Positions 43,314 to 52,764 of a stretch of DNA of 64,000 nucleotides are shown here, piece after piece. A program made the translations under genes and the position numbers. The stretch lies in assembly GCF_000426625.1 (NCBI RefSeq), contig NZ_KE384547.1:728986-792985 (forward strand), in the 5' to 3' direction. Position 1 is the stretch's first letter, and every line of letters begins with the position of its first letter. The notes under the pieces are model-generated. The model saw nothing but the letters and a program-made list of their open reading frames with translations. It searched no databases and was not told the DNA's origin. The stretch comes from Psychrilyobacter atlanticus DSM 19335. Lineage in GTDB: Bacteria > Fusobacteriota > Fusobacteriia > Fusobacteriales > Fusobacteriaceae.

Positions 43314-43538
43314 ATGGCTACATTTTTAACGGTAATTTTATTTATACTTGCTATCTCTTTAATTGTTTTAGTAATTATTCAACCTGACAGAAGTAAGGGT
43401 ATGAGTGGTGGAATAGGAACAGGTGCTACCAATAGTATTTTTGGTGTACACGATGATGGTGGACCCCTAGCTAAAGCTACTGAATTTGTAGCGGCTGGAT
43501 TTTTAATAGTAGCATTATTACTATATCTAGTAAGTTAA
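43314..43538 (+). CDS. secG: Preprotein translocase subunit SecG
   Basis: A 74-residue protein with two membrane segments (FLTVILFILAISLIVLVIIQ; FVAAGFLIVALLLYLVS) joined by a short loop with QPDRSKGMSGGIGTGATNSIFG, the conserved SecG loop. It assists SecYE in protein export through the inner membrane. TTAGGAGGG precedes the ATG. It has its own promoter and terminator and so appears monocistronic. Confidence 0.95.
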   Translation: MATFLTVILFILAISLIVLVIIQPDRSKGMSGGIGTGATNSIFGVHDDGGPLAKATEFVAAGFLIVALLLYLVS

Positions 43539-43543
43539 AGATA

Positions 43544-43576
43544 GGAGGCTGATCTGTAAAGGATTAGCCTCTTTAA
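43544..43576 (+). terminator. Terminator after secG
   Basis: Stem GAGGCTGATC/GGATTAGCCTC (43545-43554/43561-43571) with a TGTAAA loop and T-rich end. Confidence 0.75.
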
Positions 43577-43710
43577 TTGTGTATAGGATTATAAATTTAA
43601 TAATATAGAAATTGAATAATTTAAAGCTGTAATTATTCGTGGTTAAATGCAATAAGAGATTGCTTTAATATTGTACAGATAATGAAATTTGTGATATAAT
43701 GGAGATCGAA

Positions 43711-44952
43711 ATGAATACACTTTTTCAAAAAAATTATGATGGGATTAGACCCCTGGCGTACTCTATGCGTCCTGAAACTTTAGATGAGTATATAGGGCAG
43801 GAAAAAATCATAGGCAGAGACAGTGTTTTAAGAAAATTAATAGAAAAAGGAAAGATGATCAACTCTATATTTTTCGGTCCACCTGGGACAGGAAAAACCT
43901 CTTTAGGTGTGTTGATCTCAAATGAACTTGACTATAGTTTTGAAAAACTGAACGCGACCACTGCTAACTTAAATGATTTCAGACAGGTCATAGACAGGGC
44001 CAATAGAAGGCTGGAGTTAGAAAATAAAAGAACTCTTTTATTTTTAGATGAGATCCATAGATTTAATAAGTTGCAACAGGATGCACTCCTACCTCATACA
44101 GAGGATGGACTCATAGTTCTCATAGGAGCAACTACAGAAAATCCATACTATGTCCTCAATAATGCACTGCTTTCGAGATCCATGATCTTTGAATTTGAGA
44201 AGTTAAATAGGGACGAGATATTAAAACTTATAGATAATGCACTGGCTTATAAAGGTACAAAATTGGACTCAGAGATAAAACTTTATATTGAGGAGCTGTC
44301 TGCCGGCGACGGAAGGGTAGCGCTAAACTATTTGGAATTGATCTCAGAAGTTGGTGAAACCATGAATCTGGAGGAAGTAGAAAATTTACTTCAAAAGAGA
44401 AAAGCAGGTTATCATAAAAAAGAAGATAAATATAACACCATCTCGGCATTTATTAAAAGTATCAGAGGATCGGATCCGGATGCTGCCGTTTATTGGCTGG
44501 CCAAGATGTTAGACGGGGGAGAAGACCCGAGATATATTGCCAGAAGATTACTGATCAGTGCATCAGAAGATGTAGGACTGGCTAATCCAGAAGCCTTGAA
44601 TATGGCAAACGCTGCTATTATGGCCTGTGAAAAAATAGGAATGCCGGAAGTAAGAATTATATTGTCAGAGGTTACTATCTATCTGGCTATATCTTCTAAA
44701 TCATCCAGTTCATACGAGGCTATCAATTCGGCCATGATGGATGTAAAAAATGGAATGATAGAGGATGTACCGACCCACCTGACAGATCTAGGTAAAAAAG
44801 ATTATAAATATCCCCATGGATATGACGGAAACTTCGTATATCAGGAATATAAAAAAAATAATAAAGTTTATTACCTTCCACAAAACAACAAGAATGAAAG
44901 ATTAATTTTAGAAAAATTAAATAAGTTGTGGAAGACTAAATATAGTAGATAA
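43711..44952 (+). CDS. rarA: Replication-associated recombination protein RarA (MgsA)
   Basis: A 413-residue AAA+ ATPase that acts at stalled replication forks. Walker A is FFGPPGTGKTS near residue 50, Walker B is LLFLDEIHRFNK, and RPETLDEYIGQEKIIG and GLANPEALNMANA are family blocks. The C-terminal tetramerisation part ends LEKLNKLWKTKYSR. Two starts are possible: 43699 or 43711. GGAG at 43701 favours 43711. A TTGTAC-18-TATAAT sequence (43671-43700) overlaps the earlier ATG; if it is a promoter the transcript would start only a few bases before 43711. Confidence 0.95.
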   Translation: MNTLFQKNYDGIRPLAYSMRPETLDEYIGQEKIIGRDSVLRKLIEKGKMINSIFFGPPGTGKTSLGVLISNELDYSFEKLNATTANLNDFRQVIDRANRRLELENKRTLLFLDEIHRFNKLQQDALLPHTEDGLIVLIGATTENPYYVLNNALLSRSMIFEFEKLNRDEILKLIDNALAYKGTKLDSEIKLYIEELSAGDGRVALNYLELISEVGETMNLEEVENLLQKRKAGYHKKEDKYNTISAFIKSIRGSDPDAAVYWLAKMLDGGEDPRYIARRLLISASEDVGLANPEALNMANAAIMACEKIGMPEVRIILSEVTIYLAISSKSSSSYEAINSAMMDVKNGMIEDVPTHLTDLGKKDYKYPHGYDGNFVYQEYKKNNKVYYLPQNNKNERLILEKLNKLWKTKYSR

Positions 44953-44994
44953 AATAATTAAATATATGCCAAACGAGGCAAAAGAGGAGACACA

Positions 44995-46806
44995 GTGAAC
45001 ATAAAGAATATAGCTATTATAGCTCATGTAGACCACGGTAAAACAACATTAGTAGATGCAATGTTAAGACAATCAGGAGTATTCGGAGACAGAGAAGAAC
45101 TTGTTGAAAGAGCGATGGACTCAAATGATATAGAAAAAGAGAGAGGAATCACAATCTTATCTAAGAATGCATCTCTTGATTTTGGAGGATACAAGATAAA
45201 TATCGTAGATACTCCAGGCCATGCTGACTTTGGTGGAGAAGTACAAAGAATATTAAAGATGGTAGACTCAGTATTATTATTAGTAGACGCATTTGAAGGT
45301 GTAATGCCTCAAACTAAATATGTATTAAAGCAAGCGTTAGAGCATGGATTAAATCCAATTGTTGTAGTAAACAAGATCGACAGACCAAACTCTACTCCTG
45401 AAGAAGTAGTAGACCTAGTATTCGATCTATTTGTTGAATTAGGAGCAAACGATCACCAATTAGAATTCCCAGTAATATTTGCTTCAGCTAAAAATGGATT
45501 TGCAAAGTATGAGATCACAGATGAAGATTTAAACATGCAACCATTATTTGAAACAATAGTTAAACATGTAAAAGACCCTGAAGGAGATCCTACAGCTCCA
45601 GTGCAAATGTTAGTAACTAACATAGCTCCAGATAACTACTTAGGGAAATTAGCAACTGGAAGAATCCATAACGGTGTTTTAAATAAAAACCAAGAAGTAA
45701 CTTTAATCAAAAGAGACGGAGAAATGGTAAATTTCAAAATCACTAGAATATTTGGTGCTGAAGGAATGAACAGAATAGAATTAGATACAGCAGTATGTGG
45801 AGATATCGTAACAGTTGCTGGAACAGAGAAATTTGATATTGGTGAAACAATAGCAGACAGAACTAACCCAATAGCATTACCATTAATCGATATAGATGAA
45901 CCTACACTAGCTATGACATTCATGGTAAGTACTTCTCCATTCGTTGGAAGAGAAGGTAAATTTGTAACTTCTAGAAATATCTGGGATAGATTATCTAAAG
46001 AAGTAGAACATAATGTAAGTATGAAAATAGAAAGAACTGAATCTGCTGACGCTTTCATAGTAAAAGGTAGAGGAGAACTTCAATTATCTATATTAATAGA
46101 AAACATGAGAAGAGAAGGATTTGAATTACAAGTAGCTAAACCTCAAGTTATCATGAGAGATATCGACGGAGTAAAATCTGAACCTATCGAATTAGCTATA
46201 ATTGACGTAGCAGACGAATTCACTGGTGTAGTAATCGAGAAGTTAGGAATCAGAAAAGGTGAAATGATCAACATGGTTCAAGGAACTGATGGATATACAA
46301 GATTAGAATTCAAAGTACCTGCAAGAGGACTTATCGGATTCAGAAATGAATTCATGACAGAAACTAGAGGAACAGGAATATTAAATCATTCATTCTTCGA
46401 CTATGAGCCATATAAAGGTGAAGTACCAACTAGACAAAGAGGAGTATTAATCTCTATCGAGAAAGGTTCAACTACTGCATATTCTTTAGGAAATGTACAA
46501 TCTAGAGGAACTTTATTTGCTAATCCTGGATTAGAAGTATATGAAGGAATGATCATTGGTGAACATTCTAGAGAAAATGACCTTACAGTTAATGTAACTA
46601 GAGGAAAGCAGCTTACAAACATGAGAGCTTCTGGAACAGATGCAGTTACGAAATTAGCTCCAGGTAGAGAGTTTACATTAGAGCAAGCATTAGAATATAT
46701 TGCTGACGATGAGTTAGTAGAGATCACACCTGAAAGTATCAGAATGAGAAAGAAATTCTTAACAGAGGGTGACAGAAAGAGAGCTTCAAGAGGAACAGTT
46801 AGATAA
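44995..46806 (+). CDS. typA: Ribosome-associated GTPase TypA/BipA
   Basis: A 603-residue translational GTPase related to EF-G. G1 is AHVDHGKTT, switch I is ERGITI, G3 is DTPGHADFGGE, G4 is NKIDRP and SAKNG serves as G5. Domains III and V follow, then the TypA-specific C-terminal domain (TRGTGILNHSFFDYEPYKG; RGTLFANPGLEVYEG). It binds 70S ribosomes and helps 50S assembly under stress or cold. GTG start at 44995 with GAGGAG nine bases ahead. Strong codon bias suggests high expression and creates antisense shadow frames. Confidence 0.97.
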   Translation: MNIKNIAIIAHVDHGKTTLVDAMLRQSGVFGDREELVERAMDSNDIEKERGITILSKNASLDFGGYKINIVDTPGHADFGGEVQRILKMVDSVLLLVDAFEGVMPQTKYVLKQALEHGLNPIVVVNKIDRPNSTPEEVVDLVFDLFVELGANDHQLEFPVIFASAKNGFAKYEITDEDLNMQPLFETIVKHVKDPEGDPTAPVQMLVTNIAPDNYLGKLATGRIHNGVLNKNQEVTLIKRDGEMVNFKITRIFGAEGMNRIELDTAVCGDIVTVAGTEKFDIGETIADRTNPIALPLIDIDEPTLAMTFMVSTSPFVGREGKFVTSRNIWDRLSKEVEHNVSMKIERTESADAFIVKGRGELQLSILIENMRREGFELQVAKPQVIMRDIDGVKSEPIELAIIDVADEFTGVVIEKLGIRKGEMINMVQGTDGYTRLEFKVPARGLIGFRNEFMTETRGTGILNHSFFDYEPYKGEVPTRQRGVLISIEKGSTTAYSLGNVQSRGTLFANPGLEVYEGMIIGEHSRENDLTVNVTRGKQLTNMRASGTDAVTKLAPGREFTLEQALEYIADDELVEITPESIRMRKKFLTEGDRKRASRGTVR

Positions 46807-46814
46807 TTAATTTT

Positions 46815-46850
46815 AAATAGATGTGATTAAAAATCACATCTATTTTTTTT
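46815..46850 (+). terminator. Intrinsic terminator after typA
   Basis: Stem ATAGATGTGATT-like arms pairing with AATCACATCTAT (46817-46828/46832-46843) and a run of eight T. Confidence 0.9.
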
Positions 46851-47380
46851 ATATAAAATAATGTACAATTAGAGGGAGAGGGTAAAATGTTTAAATTTAT
46901 GTAGGGGTAATTCATGAATTACCCGTACGATAAAGTATTTATTTGATCCACGTTCTATGAATTCGCGTAATTAGCGGTAGAAGGAGAAAATTCCAAAGTT
47001 TCCGCCTTTGATACGGGATACCTTTTTTCTTGAAAAAAAAGCTAACGGAAAAATTCAAGAAGGTTTATAAATGTCTTAATGAGTAATACACGATCGTCAT
47101 TGTAGAAACAGTACTGCTGAAGCTCAACGACTATAAACTTCGAATAAGATCAAAAAGAAAAGGTACTCTTAGTGAACTCTCTAATTTATCCTTAGTGATC
47201 TTCGTGTAGAGGTTTTGGTTTTAAAAATCTGTGTAATCTGTGTCAAAGAAAGACTCCTGTGATATAGCAATAAAATTTTTATAGATTGGTGACTATTAGT
47301 GGCAAAAGAAAGGTTCTTTATTCGTGTAATTCGTGACAAAAAAGTTTTGTGGGTTTCAAATTATTTATATAGGAGGTTTT
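46851..47380 (+). repeat. Repeat-filled intergenic region
   Basis: An ACAATTA word (46863), 'ggtaattcatgaattacccg' palindrome (46906-46925, also at 4380-4401), a type C repeat (46990-47143), one type D right arm (47165-47215), two paired half-units (47228, 47325). The last one reads through in frame into the next gene but lies before its ribosome site. No gene. Confidence 0.7.
46990..47143 (+). repeat. Type C dispersed hairpin repeat
   Basis: The head is CAAAG...CTTTG with loop 'tttccgc'. The second hairpin has TTTTTT-cttg-AAAAAA. The tail has 'gaaacagtactgctgaagc' and 'aacgactataaacttcg'. Confidence 0.8.
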
Positions 47381-48283
47381 ATGAAAAAAATATTGATAAC
47401 TATAATACTGGGAACACTCCTAATATCCTGCAGTGGTCTGCAGAAAGAAAAAACTATAGAGGTAGACAAGATAGAGATACCATATTCCATGGTAGAACAG
47501 AGTATAGATCTGGATGACGCCATGAGTTTAAGATTATTTTTAGAGAGTGGATTTGACCCCAACTATATAAATGAAGGTGGAGAGACCCTTTTGATGAAGA
47601 TAGTAAAAAATAACAGTCTTAAAAGTCTGAAGGAAATTATTTCCTATGGGGTAGATTTAGAGACGGAAACTCCTCTTAAAAAAAGAAAAAATACAACATC
47701 CTATGAAGCAACTAAAAGAGCTATAGATTTTGTAAAAACCAAGAAATCTCTGGATATCCTGGTAGAGGCAGGGGCAGATATAAATTATGTAGATAATTTA
47801 GGGGAACCTTTGATTATAAAATTTATTAAGAAAAGGCATAATAGCTATGTGGAAAAATTAATTTTAGAGGGAGCTGATCTGAACATAGCAGATAAAGAAA
47901 AGTGGACTCCATTGATGTGGACTGTTGTAAGAAAAAATAAGGAGATAGTAAAACTTCTCATAGAAAATGGAGCTGATATAAATTTAACAGATAACAGGAG
48001 AAATTCGGCTATATACTATGCATATGACGAGGACATTATTAAGATGTTTTTGACTAAAGGTCTGAATATATACTATAAAAATAAAGATGGAGAAAATGTA
48101 TTGGGGGAGGTCTACCTTCGAAGTATATCCAACTCATATTACCATGCAGTGGAAGAGATAATAAAAATAGGCGGGGATAAAAATTATTCATCCTATGGGG
48201 ATACACCTATGGGGATAGCCCGTGAAAATAAAGATGAAAAGATGATAGAATTATTGTTAAAGATGGGAGTGAAAGAAGAATAA
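47381..48283 (+). CDS. Ankyrin-repeat lipoprotein
   Basis: A 300-residue protein with a lipoprotein signal (MKKILITIILGTLLISCSG; lipobox LISC, Cys near residue 17). About six ankyrin units follow, for example GGETLLMKIVKNNSLKSLKE, DKEKWTPLMWTVVRKNKEI and GADINLTDNRRNSAIYYA. It would be anchored to a membrane and bind protein partners. Start 47381 is fixed by AGGAGG (47371-47376) and the signal peptide; a longer frame from 47333 only translates repeat DNA. It precedes ispG by 119 bases. Confidence 0.9.
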   Translation: MKKILITIILGTLLISCSGLQKEKTIEVDKIEIPYSMVEQSIDLDDAMSLRLFLESGFDPNYINEGGETLLMKIVKNNSLKSLKEIISYGVDLETETPLKKRKNTTSYEATKRAIDFVKTKKSLDILVEAGADINYVDNLGEPLIIKFIKKRHNSYVEKLILEGADLNIADKEKWTPLMWTVVRKNKEIVKLLIENGADINLTDNRRNSAIYYAYDEDIIKMFLTKGLNIYYKNKDGENVLGEVYLRSISNSYYHAVEEIIKIGGDKNYSSYGDTPMGIARENKDEKMIELLLKMGVKEE

Positions 48284-48385
48284 CCCTCTCTTGCCTATCG
48301 GCACTCTCCCCCTCAATAGGGGGAAAGGACATATATAAATAACTTTGTTTCTCCCTTTGAGGGAGAGACATAACAAGAAGAGGGT
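48284..48385 (-). repeat. Two palindromic repeats between ankyrin gene and ispG
   Basis: 48284-48329: reverse copy of the GC-rich 'gggggagagtgccgataggc' family. 48341-48385: reverse copy of the 'tctccctcaaagggagaaac' unit found in frame at the end of capD. Confidence 0.75.
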
Positions 48386-48402
48386 AAAAGGAGTGAAAGA
48401 AG

Positions 48403-49461
48403 ATGAAAAATACTAAAAAAATTAAAGTAGGAGATATCTATATAGGTGGGAGTGAAGATGTAATTATTCAGTCTATGACAAATACAAATACAGCAGATGT
48501 AGAAAAAACAGTAGCTCAAATAAAGAAGTTGGAGGAGCTGGGATGTCAGCTGGTAAGGGTAACTGTAAACAATAAAGCCGCAGCAGAAGCTATAAAGGAG
48601 ATAAAAAAAGAAATTAAGATTCCACTGGTAGCAGATATTCATTTTGACTATAAATTAGCATTGCTGGCAATAGAAAATGGGATAGATAAACTACGTATAA
48701 ACCCCGGGAATATAGGATCCGATGAAAGGGTAAAAGAGGTAGTAGAAAAAGCTAAAGAATATAATATACCTATCAGGATAGGGGTAAATGGGGGATCACT
48801 GGAAAAAGAGATCTTAAAAAAATATGGGAAAGTAACACCTGAAGCTTTGGTTGAAAGTGGTATGTATCATATAAATTTATTGGAAAAATATGGATTTGAA
48901 AATATAATAATCTCACTAAAGGCAAGTAATGTAAAGATAATGAGAAAAGCCTATCAAATAATAGCTGATAAGATAGATTATCCATTACACTTAGGAGTGA
49001 CTGAAGCAGGAACTTATTTTCAGGGGAGTATAAAATCAGCCATAGGGATAGGAAGTCTTCTAATAGATGGGATAGGAGATACTATCCGTGTATCACTGAC
49101 AGAGGATCCAACTGAGGAGATAGGTGTAGCCAAAGAAATATTGAAAGTATTGGGGATAGGAGAAGCAGGGACAGAAATTATCTCATGCCCTACTTGTGGA
49201 AGAACCGAGATCGATCTGATAGGACTGACTAAGAAAGTAGAGAAAAAGTTTTCTGATTATGGAAAACAGATTAAGATAGCTGTCATGGGATGTGTAGTAA
49301 ATGGTCCTGGTGAAGCTCGGGAAGCTGACTATGGTGTAGCCGGCGGAAATGGTGTAGGAGTTCTTTTTAAAAAGGGAAAAGTAGTAAAAACAGTTAAAGA
49401 GGATGAAATCTTGGAGGAGCTGCAGAAGTTAATAGAAGAAGATGTGGAAAAGAAATTTTAA
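48403..49461 (+). CDS. ispG: 4-hydroxy-3-methylbut-2-enyl diphosphate synthase
   Basis: A 352-residue iron-sulfur enzyme of the MEP isoprenoid pathway (MEcPP to HMBPP). The N-terminal TIM barrel shows IIQSMTNTNTADVE, PLVADIHFDYKLAL and LRINPGNIG. The C-terminal [4Fe-4S] domain has ISCPTCGRTEIDL and AVMGCVVNGPGEAREADYG, providing three Cys and the ligand Glu. Length equals the single-domain bacterial form. The start lies after GGAGTG (48390-48395). Isoprenoids are therefore made by the MEP route. Confidence 0.97.
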   Translation: MKNTKKIKVGDIYIGGSEDVIIQSMTNTNTADVEKTVAQIKKLEELGCQLVRVTVNNKAAAEAIKEIKKEIKIPLVADIHFDYKLALLAIENGIDKLRINPGNIGSDERVKEVVEKAKEYNIPIRIGVNGGSLEKEILKKYGKVTPEALVESGMYHINLLEKYGFENIIISLKASNVKIMRKAYQIIADKIDYPLHLGVTEAGTYFQGSIKSAIGIGSLLIDGIGDTIRVSLTEDPTEEIGVAKEILKVLGIGEAGTEIISCPTCGRTEIDLIGLTKKVEKKFSDYGKQIKIAVMGCVVNGPGEAREADYGVAGGNGVGVLFKKGKVVKTVKEDEILEELQKLIEEDVEKKF

Positions 49462-50270
49462 AGTTAGACCCTCATCCTCTTAGGTTGCTCCCTCGTAGGG
49501 AGTAACAAAGTAGAGTAGCAAGGAGATTCTTTCTCCCTATGGAGGGAGAGAGTGCCCGAAGGGCGAGAGAGGGTTTATTGAGATTACTGATAGATATGGT
49601 GAGCATGACGAAACTCGGAAGAAGTGTCTTAATGAGTAAATCACGTTTATTATTCTAGAAGCATTACTGTTGGAGTCTCAACGACTATAAACTTTATTTA
49701 AAAGAAAAACTTCTGTGCTATAGCATTAAAGTGTTTAAATTGGTGATACATTGGTGGCAAAGATTAAGAAAAGAATTCCTTAGTGAACTCTTTAGCTTTT
49801 CCTTGGTGAGCTTTGTGTAAAGGTTTAGGTTTTAATACATTTAATTTTTTTAATTATAATAAAAATTAATATTCGTATATTCTTGATGATATGTTGGTGG
49901 CAAAAAGGAAGTTTTAATTTGCGAAAATTATAGCTATTAATCAGATTTAATCCGCGTTCTATGGATTAAAGATTCTAATCAAGAATAAATTCTTTTTAGT
50001 GTTGAATAATCTGAGGAAATCTGTGTCAAAAATTAGATTCTAAAGTTAGACCCTCATCTTTTTATGTTGCTCCCTCATAGGGAGTAACAAAGTAGAGTAG
50101 CAAGGAGATTTTTTCTCCCGATTGACGAGTACAAAAAATTATATTTAATAAATATGATTTTTATGATGTCAAGGGAGAGAGATTAAGAGAGAGGGTGAAT
50201 ATATCATTCGTGTAGATTCGTGACAAAAAAATAGTTTTTAATGTTTATCTAGAGGTAATAGGAGGAGAAT
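49462..50270 (+). repeat. Repeat-filled intergenic region
   Basis: Two copies of a 'gttagaccctcatc...' unit with palindrome GCTCCCTcgtAGGGAGtaac (49463-49525 and 50043-50105). After each comes a GC-rich 'ctccctatggagggagagag' palindrome, the second one split by a 50-base AT-rich insert (about 50120-50170). A type A fragment (49592-49612) is joined to a type C tail (49620-49695). AT-rich palindrome in paired half-unit (49838-49885) and type D arms also occur. No gene. Confidence 0.7.
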
Positions 50271-50657
50271 ATGAAAAAAATTATATTTATAATGGCAATA
50301 TTACTACTTATGATGGCATGTAGTTCTACAGAAAAAAAGAAAACAGAGGGAAAAATATTAAAAAACCAGGATTTTGAGGGAGCTGTAAAGATAAGATTTG
50401 AAGGGAGAGCCGAGAGGATCTTTTTAAGCGGTGATATAGTTAGTTTAGATCGTGAGTATTATCTGGTTCCAGGGGAGTATCCAGTGAGCTGGAATCCGAG
50501 AAGTTATATAAGTGTTGGTGTCAGTGTAGGGTCTAGTAAAAGAAACGATAATGATAGAGACCAGAGATCCAATGGAAAGGTTAAAATAGAAAAAGATTCT
50601 GTTATTAAGTTAAGTGGAAACAGTGCTGAAATAATAGAGATGGGAGGAGAGTTATGA
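50271..50657 (+). CDS. Small lipoprotein of unknown function
   Basis: A 128-residue protein with a lipobox (MKKIIFIMAILLLMMACSS; Cys near 17) and a Lys/Glu-rich linker, then a beta-rich domain (AVKIRFEGRAERIFLSGDIV) with a polar loop KRNDNDRDQRSNGK. It is not recognised. It overlaps the next gene by four bases (ATGA), so they form a unit. With the downstream exported protein, sigma factor and anti-sigma-like protein it may belong to an envelope-stress operon; this is inference from position. Confidence 0.75.
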   Translation: MKKIIFIMAILLLMMACSSTEKKKTEGKILKNQDFEGAVKIRFEGRAERIFLSGDIVSLDREYYLVPGEYPVSWNPRSYISVGVSVGSSKRNDNDRDQRSNGKVKIEKDSVIKLSGNSAEIIEMGGEL

Positions 50658-51889
50658 AGAAAACTGTTTTATTTTTATTGTGTTCTATAAATTTATTTGC
50701 ATACAGAGTTGAAAATACCAAAGATAGAGAAATTACAATATATCCCAACAAGGTAGTTGTCAATGAATCTTTACAGTTAAAAGATGATGGAGAAAATAAT
50801 AGAATAACCTATGAAGGCGTTTCTAAAAATATAGATATCAGTTCTATTAATTTAATAGGAGGAGATCTAAGAGGTGTGGAATTGGAAAAAAATGCAGATT
50901 CCAACTCCATATTAAAATCTTATTTGGGTAAGATTATTCAGGCTGAAAAAGATGGAAGAACCTATGAACTGGTACTCCTTGATTATGGGGAAAACTTAGT
51001 AGGAAAAGATACAAAAACAGGAGAGATCTATATCTTAAATAATCCAGATCTCAAATTAAGCAATGCCCATATAAAAATAGAGAATAAGCTGGTAATGGAT
51101 GTAGGAAAACTGGATAAGAAAATAAATATATCCTATATAACGAGAGGATTAAATTTAAATATCTCTCATAGATTGGATATAGATAAGATGAATCTGGAAA
51201 CATGGGGAAAAATCTATAATAATATGGGAAAAGATTTAAAAGATACAGAGGTAAAAATTATATCTGAACTTTCAACATCGAGGGCCTATGGGATGAAATC
51301 TGCAATGGCAGATAGTATCTCCATAGATGAATCTAACGATAAAATAGAATATAAGCTAAAAGACAAACTTGATCTCAAAAAAAATAGCGAAAAAAATATA
51401 AAATTAGAGACAAAGAAGGTAAGTTTAGCCGAAAAATATGTATATTGGACCAGGGAATATTCTAAAAATCCAACCAGGATAGTAGAGATAAAAAATATAG
51501 GTAAGACAACTATTCCTGGAGGAAGGATATATGTGTGGGATGATAAAAAATATGTAGGAGATTCAAATGTAGGATTTATTCCCGGCGGAGAAAAGTATGA
51601 TTTGAAACTGAATAAAAGTTTTAATGTTGTGGTAGAGAAAAAAATAAAAAGCAGTCATTCTTTGGGGAATAATCTGATAAAAAAAGAAATTGAGATTGAA
51701 ATAAGAAATACCGGTAAGGAAAAGATAGATTTAGAAATAAACTATGATCAGCTGCCAGAAGTCTGGACTAAATTAAGATCTCAAGAAAAATATGAAAAAA
51801 TATCCAACAGAATAGTTAGATTTAAATTGGATGTTGATAAAAATAGTAAGAAAAAAATTATTTTCTCTTATATTGAGGAGAAAAAATAA
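50654..51889 (+). CDS. Exported DUF4139-like protein
   Basis: A 411-residue protein with a signal peptide (MKKTVLFLLCSINLFA). The layout resembles DUF4139/mucoidy-inhibitor-like proteins: an N-terminal beta domain (ITIYPNKVVVNESLQL), then ISYITRGLNLNISHRLDI, WGKIYNNMGKDLKDTEVKII and a C-terminal beta-sandwich with IEIRNTGKEKIDLEINYDQLP. The family match is by pattern, not by a diagnostic motif. It overlaps the lipoprotein gene by four bases and probably acts in the periplasm or at the outer membrane. Confidence 0.65.
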   Translation: MKKTVLFLLCSINLFAYRVENTKDREITIYPNKVVVNESLQLKDDGENNRITYEGVSKNIDISSINLIGGDLRGVELEKNADSNSILKSYLGKIIQAEKDGRTYELVLLDYGENLVGKDTKTGEIYILNNPDLKLSNAHIKIENKLVMDVGKLDKKINISYITRGLNLNISHRLDIDKMNLETWGKIYNNMGKDLKDTEVKIISELSTSRAYGMKSAMADSISIDESNDKIEYKLKDKLDLKKNSEKNIKLETKKVSLAEKYVYWTREYSKNPTRIVEIKNIGKTTIPGGRIYVWDDKKYVGDSNVGFIPGGEKYDLKLNKSFNVVVEKKIKSSHSLGNNLIKKEIEIEIRNTGKEKIDLEINYDQLPEVWTKLRSQEKYEKISNRIVRFKLDVDKNSKKKIIFSYIEEKK

Positions 51890-51936
51890 ACTTTTTATGA
51901 GTTTGTTGCGTCAAAGTAGTATAGGAGAATGAAATT

Positions 51937-52386
51937 ATGAATTTTGATGAGATATTTGAGACGTATTTTAGTAGGATCTACAATAAAATACTGGGAATGG
52001 TAAAAAACAAGGAAGACGCAGAGGATATAGCCCAAGATGTATTTTTAACTGTCTATAAAAATTTGAAAAAATTTAGAAATGAGAGTGGAGTCTATACATG
52101 GGTATATCGGATAGCTATCAATAAAACCTATGATTTTTTTAGGAGAAAGAAGGAGACATTTGAACTAAATGAAGAGGTACTGAGTATCGAAGACAATGAA
52201 GATGTGACTACAAAGATAGTGTTAGAAGAAAAGCTGCAATTAATATCTGAAAGGGAGAGGGAGATAATACTCATGAAAGATATATACGGTTATAAACTTA
52301 GGGAGATAGGTAAGATAAAAGATATGAAACTCTCAACAGTAAAATCGGTCTACTATAAAGGCTTGAAGGAGATGGGGGGATTATAA
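51937..52386 (+). CDS. ECF-type RNA polymerase sigma factor
   Basis: A 149-residue sigma-70 family factor with only regions 2 and 4: YFSRIYNKILGMVKNKEDAEDIAQDVF and TWVYRIAINKTYDFFRRKK (region 2, -10 recognition), and ISEREREIILMKDIYGYKLREIGKIKDMKLSTVKSVYYKGLK (region 4, -35 recognition by a helix-turn-helix). It overlaps the next gene by one base. The pair is the normal arrangement of an ECF sigma with its membrane anti-sigma. The genes on either side are likely targets. Confidence 0.93.
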   Translation: MNFDEIFETYFSRIYNKILGMVKNKEDAEDIAQDVFLTVYKNLKKFRNESGVYTWVYRIAINKTYDFFRRKKETFELNEEVLSIEDNEDVTTKIVLEEKLQLISEREREIILMKDIYGYKLREIGKIKDMKLSTVKSVYYKGLKEMGGL

Positions 52387-52751
52387 TGGATGATTTTAGA
52401 GAAAAAACAAATGCAGAGATGAAGGCAAGGATAAAAGTCAATATATATAAGACTTTATTGGAGGAAGAGAAGCACAAAAACAAGAGAAATAGTGCCATTG
52501 GACTTTCGTTATTTATTGTAGGAATAGTATCTACTTCAGCACTGTATCAAGTAAGAGATATCAGTCAGCCGCAAAATGTTAGAGCAAGTCAAGGCCTTGT
52601 AAAAACGGTAAGTAATAGAAATGATCTACCTAAATATTTAGAAGGGAAAAATGCAGTAGAGATGAATCTTTTTGATGATAGTTTATTGAAAGGGAAAGAA
52701 CTGTCAAATGTTAAAGAGGAAGATTTTTTTGTAAGCGATTTTAAAATGTAG
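52386..52751 (+). CDS. Probable membrane anti-sigma factor
   Basis: A 121-residue protein with a basic, helical cytoplasmic N terminus (FREKTNAEMKARIKVNIYKTL), one membrane segment (AIGLSLFIVGIVSTSALYQV near 37-56) and a short periplasmic part. No zinc-binding H-x3-C-x2-C anti-sigma motif is seen. The assignment rests on its one-base overlap with the ECF sigma gene and on topology. It could instead be a small stress-response membrane protein. Confidence 0.6.
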   Translation: MDDFREKTNAEMKARIKVNIYKTLLEEEKHKNKRNSAIGLSLFIVGIVSTSALYQVRDISQPQNVRASQGLVKTVSNRNDLPKYLEGKNAVEMNLFDDSLLKGKELSNVKEEDFFVSDFKM

Positions 52752-52764
52752 GGAGGAAATTTTG

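Noticed and set aside
47299-47517. Frames from 47299 and from 47333 upstream of the ankyrin gene
   Set aside because: They translate repeat DNA and the ribosome site; the lipoprotein signal fixes the true start at 47381.
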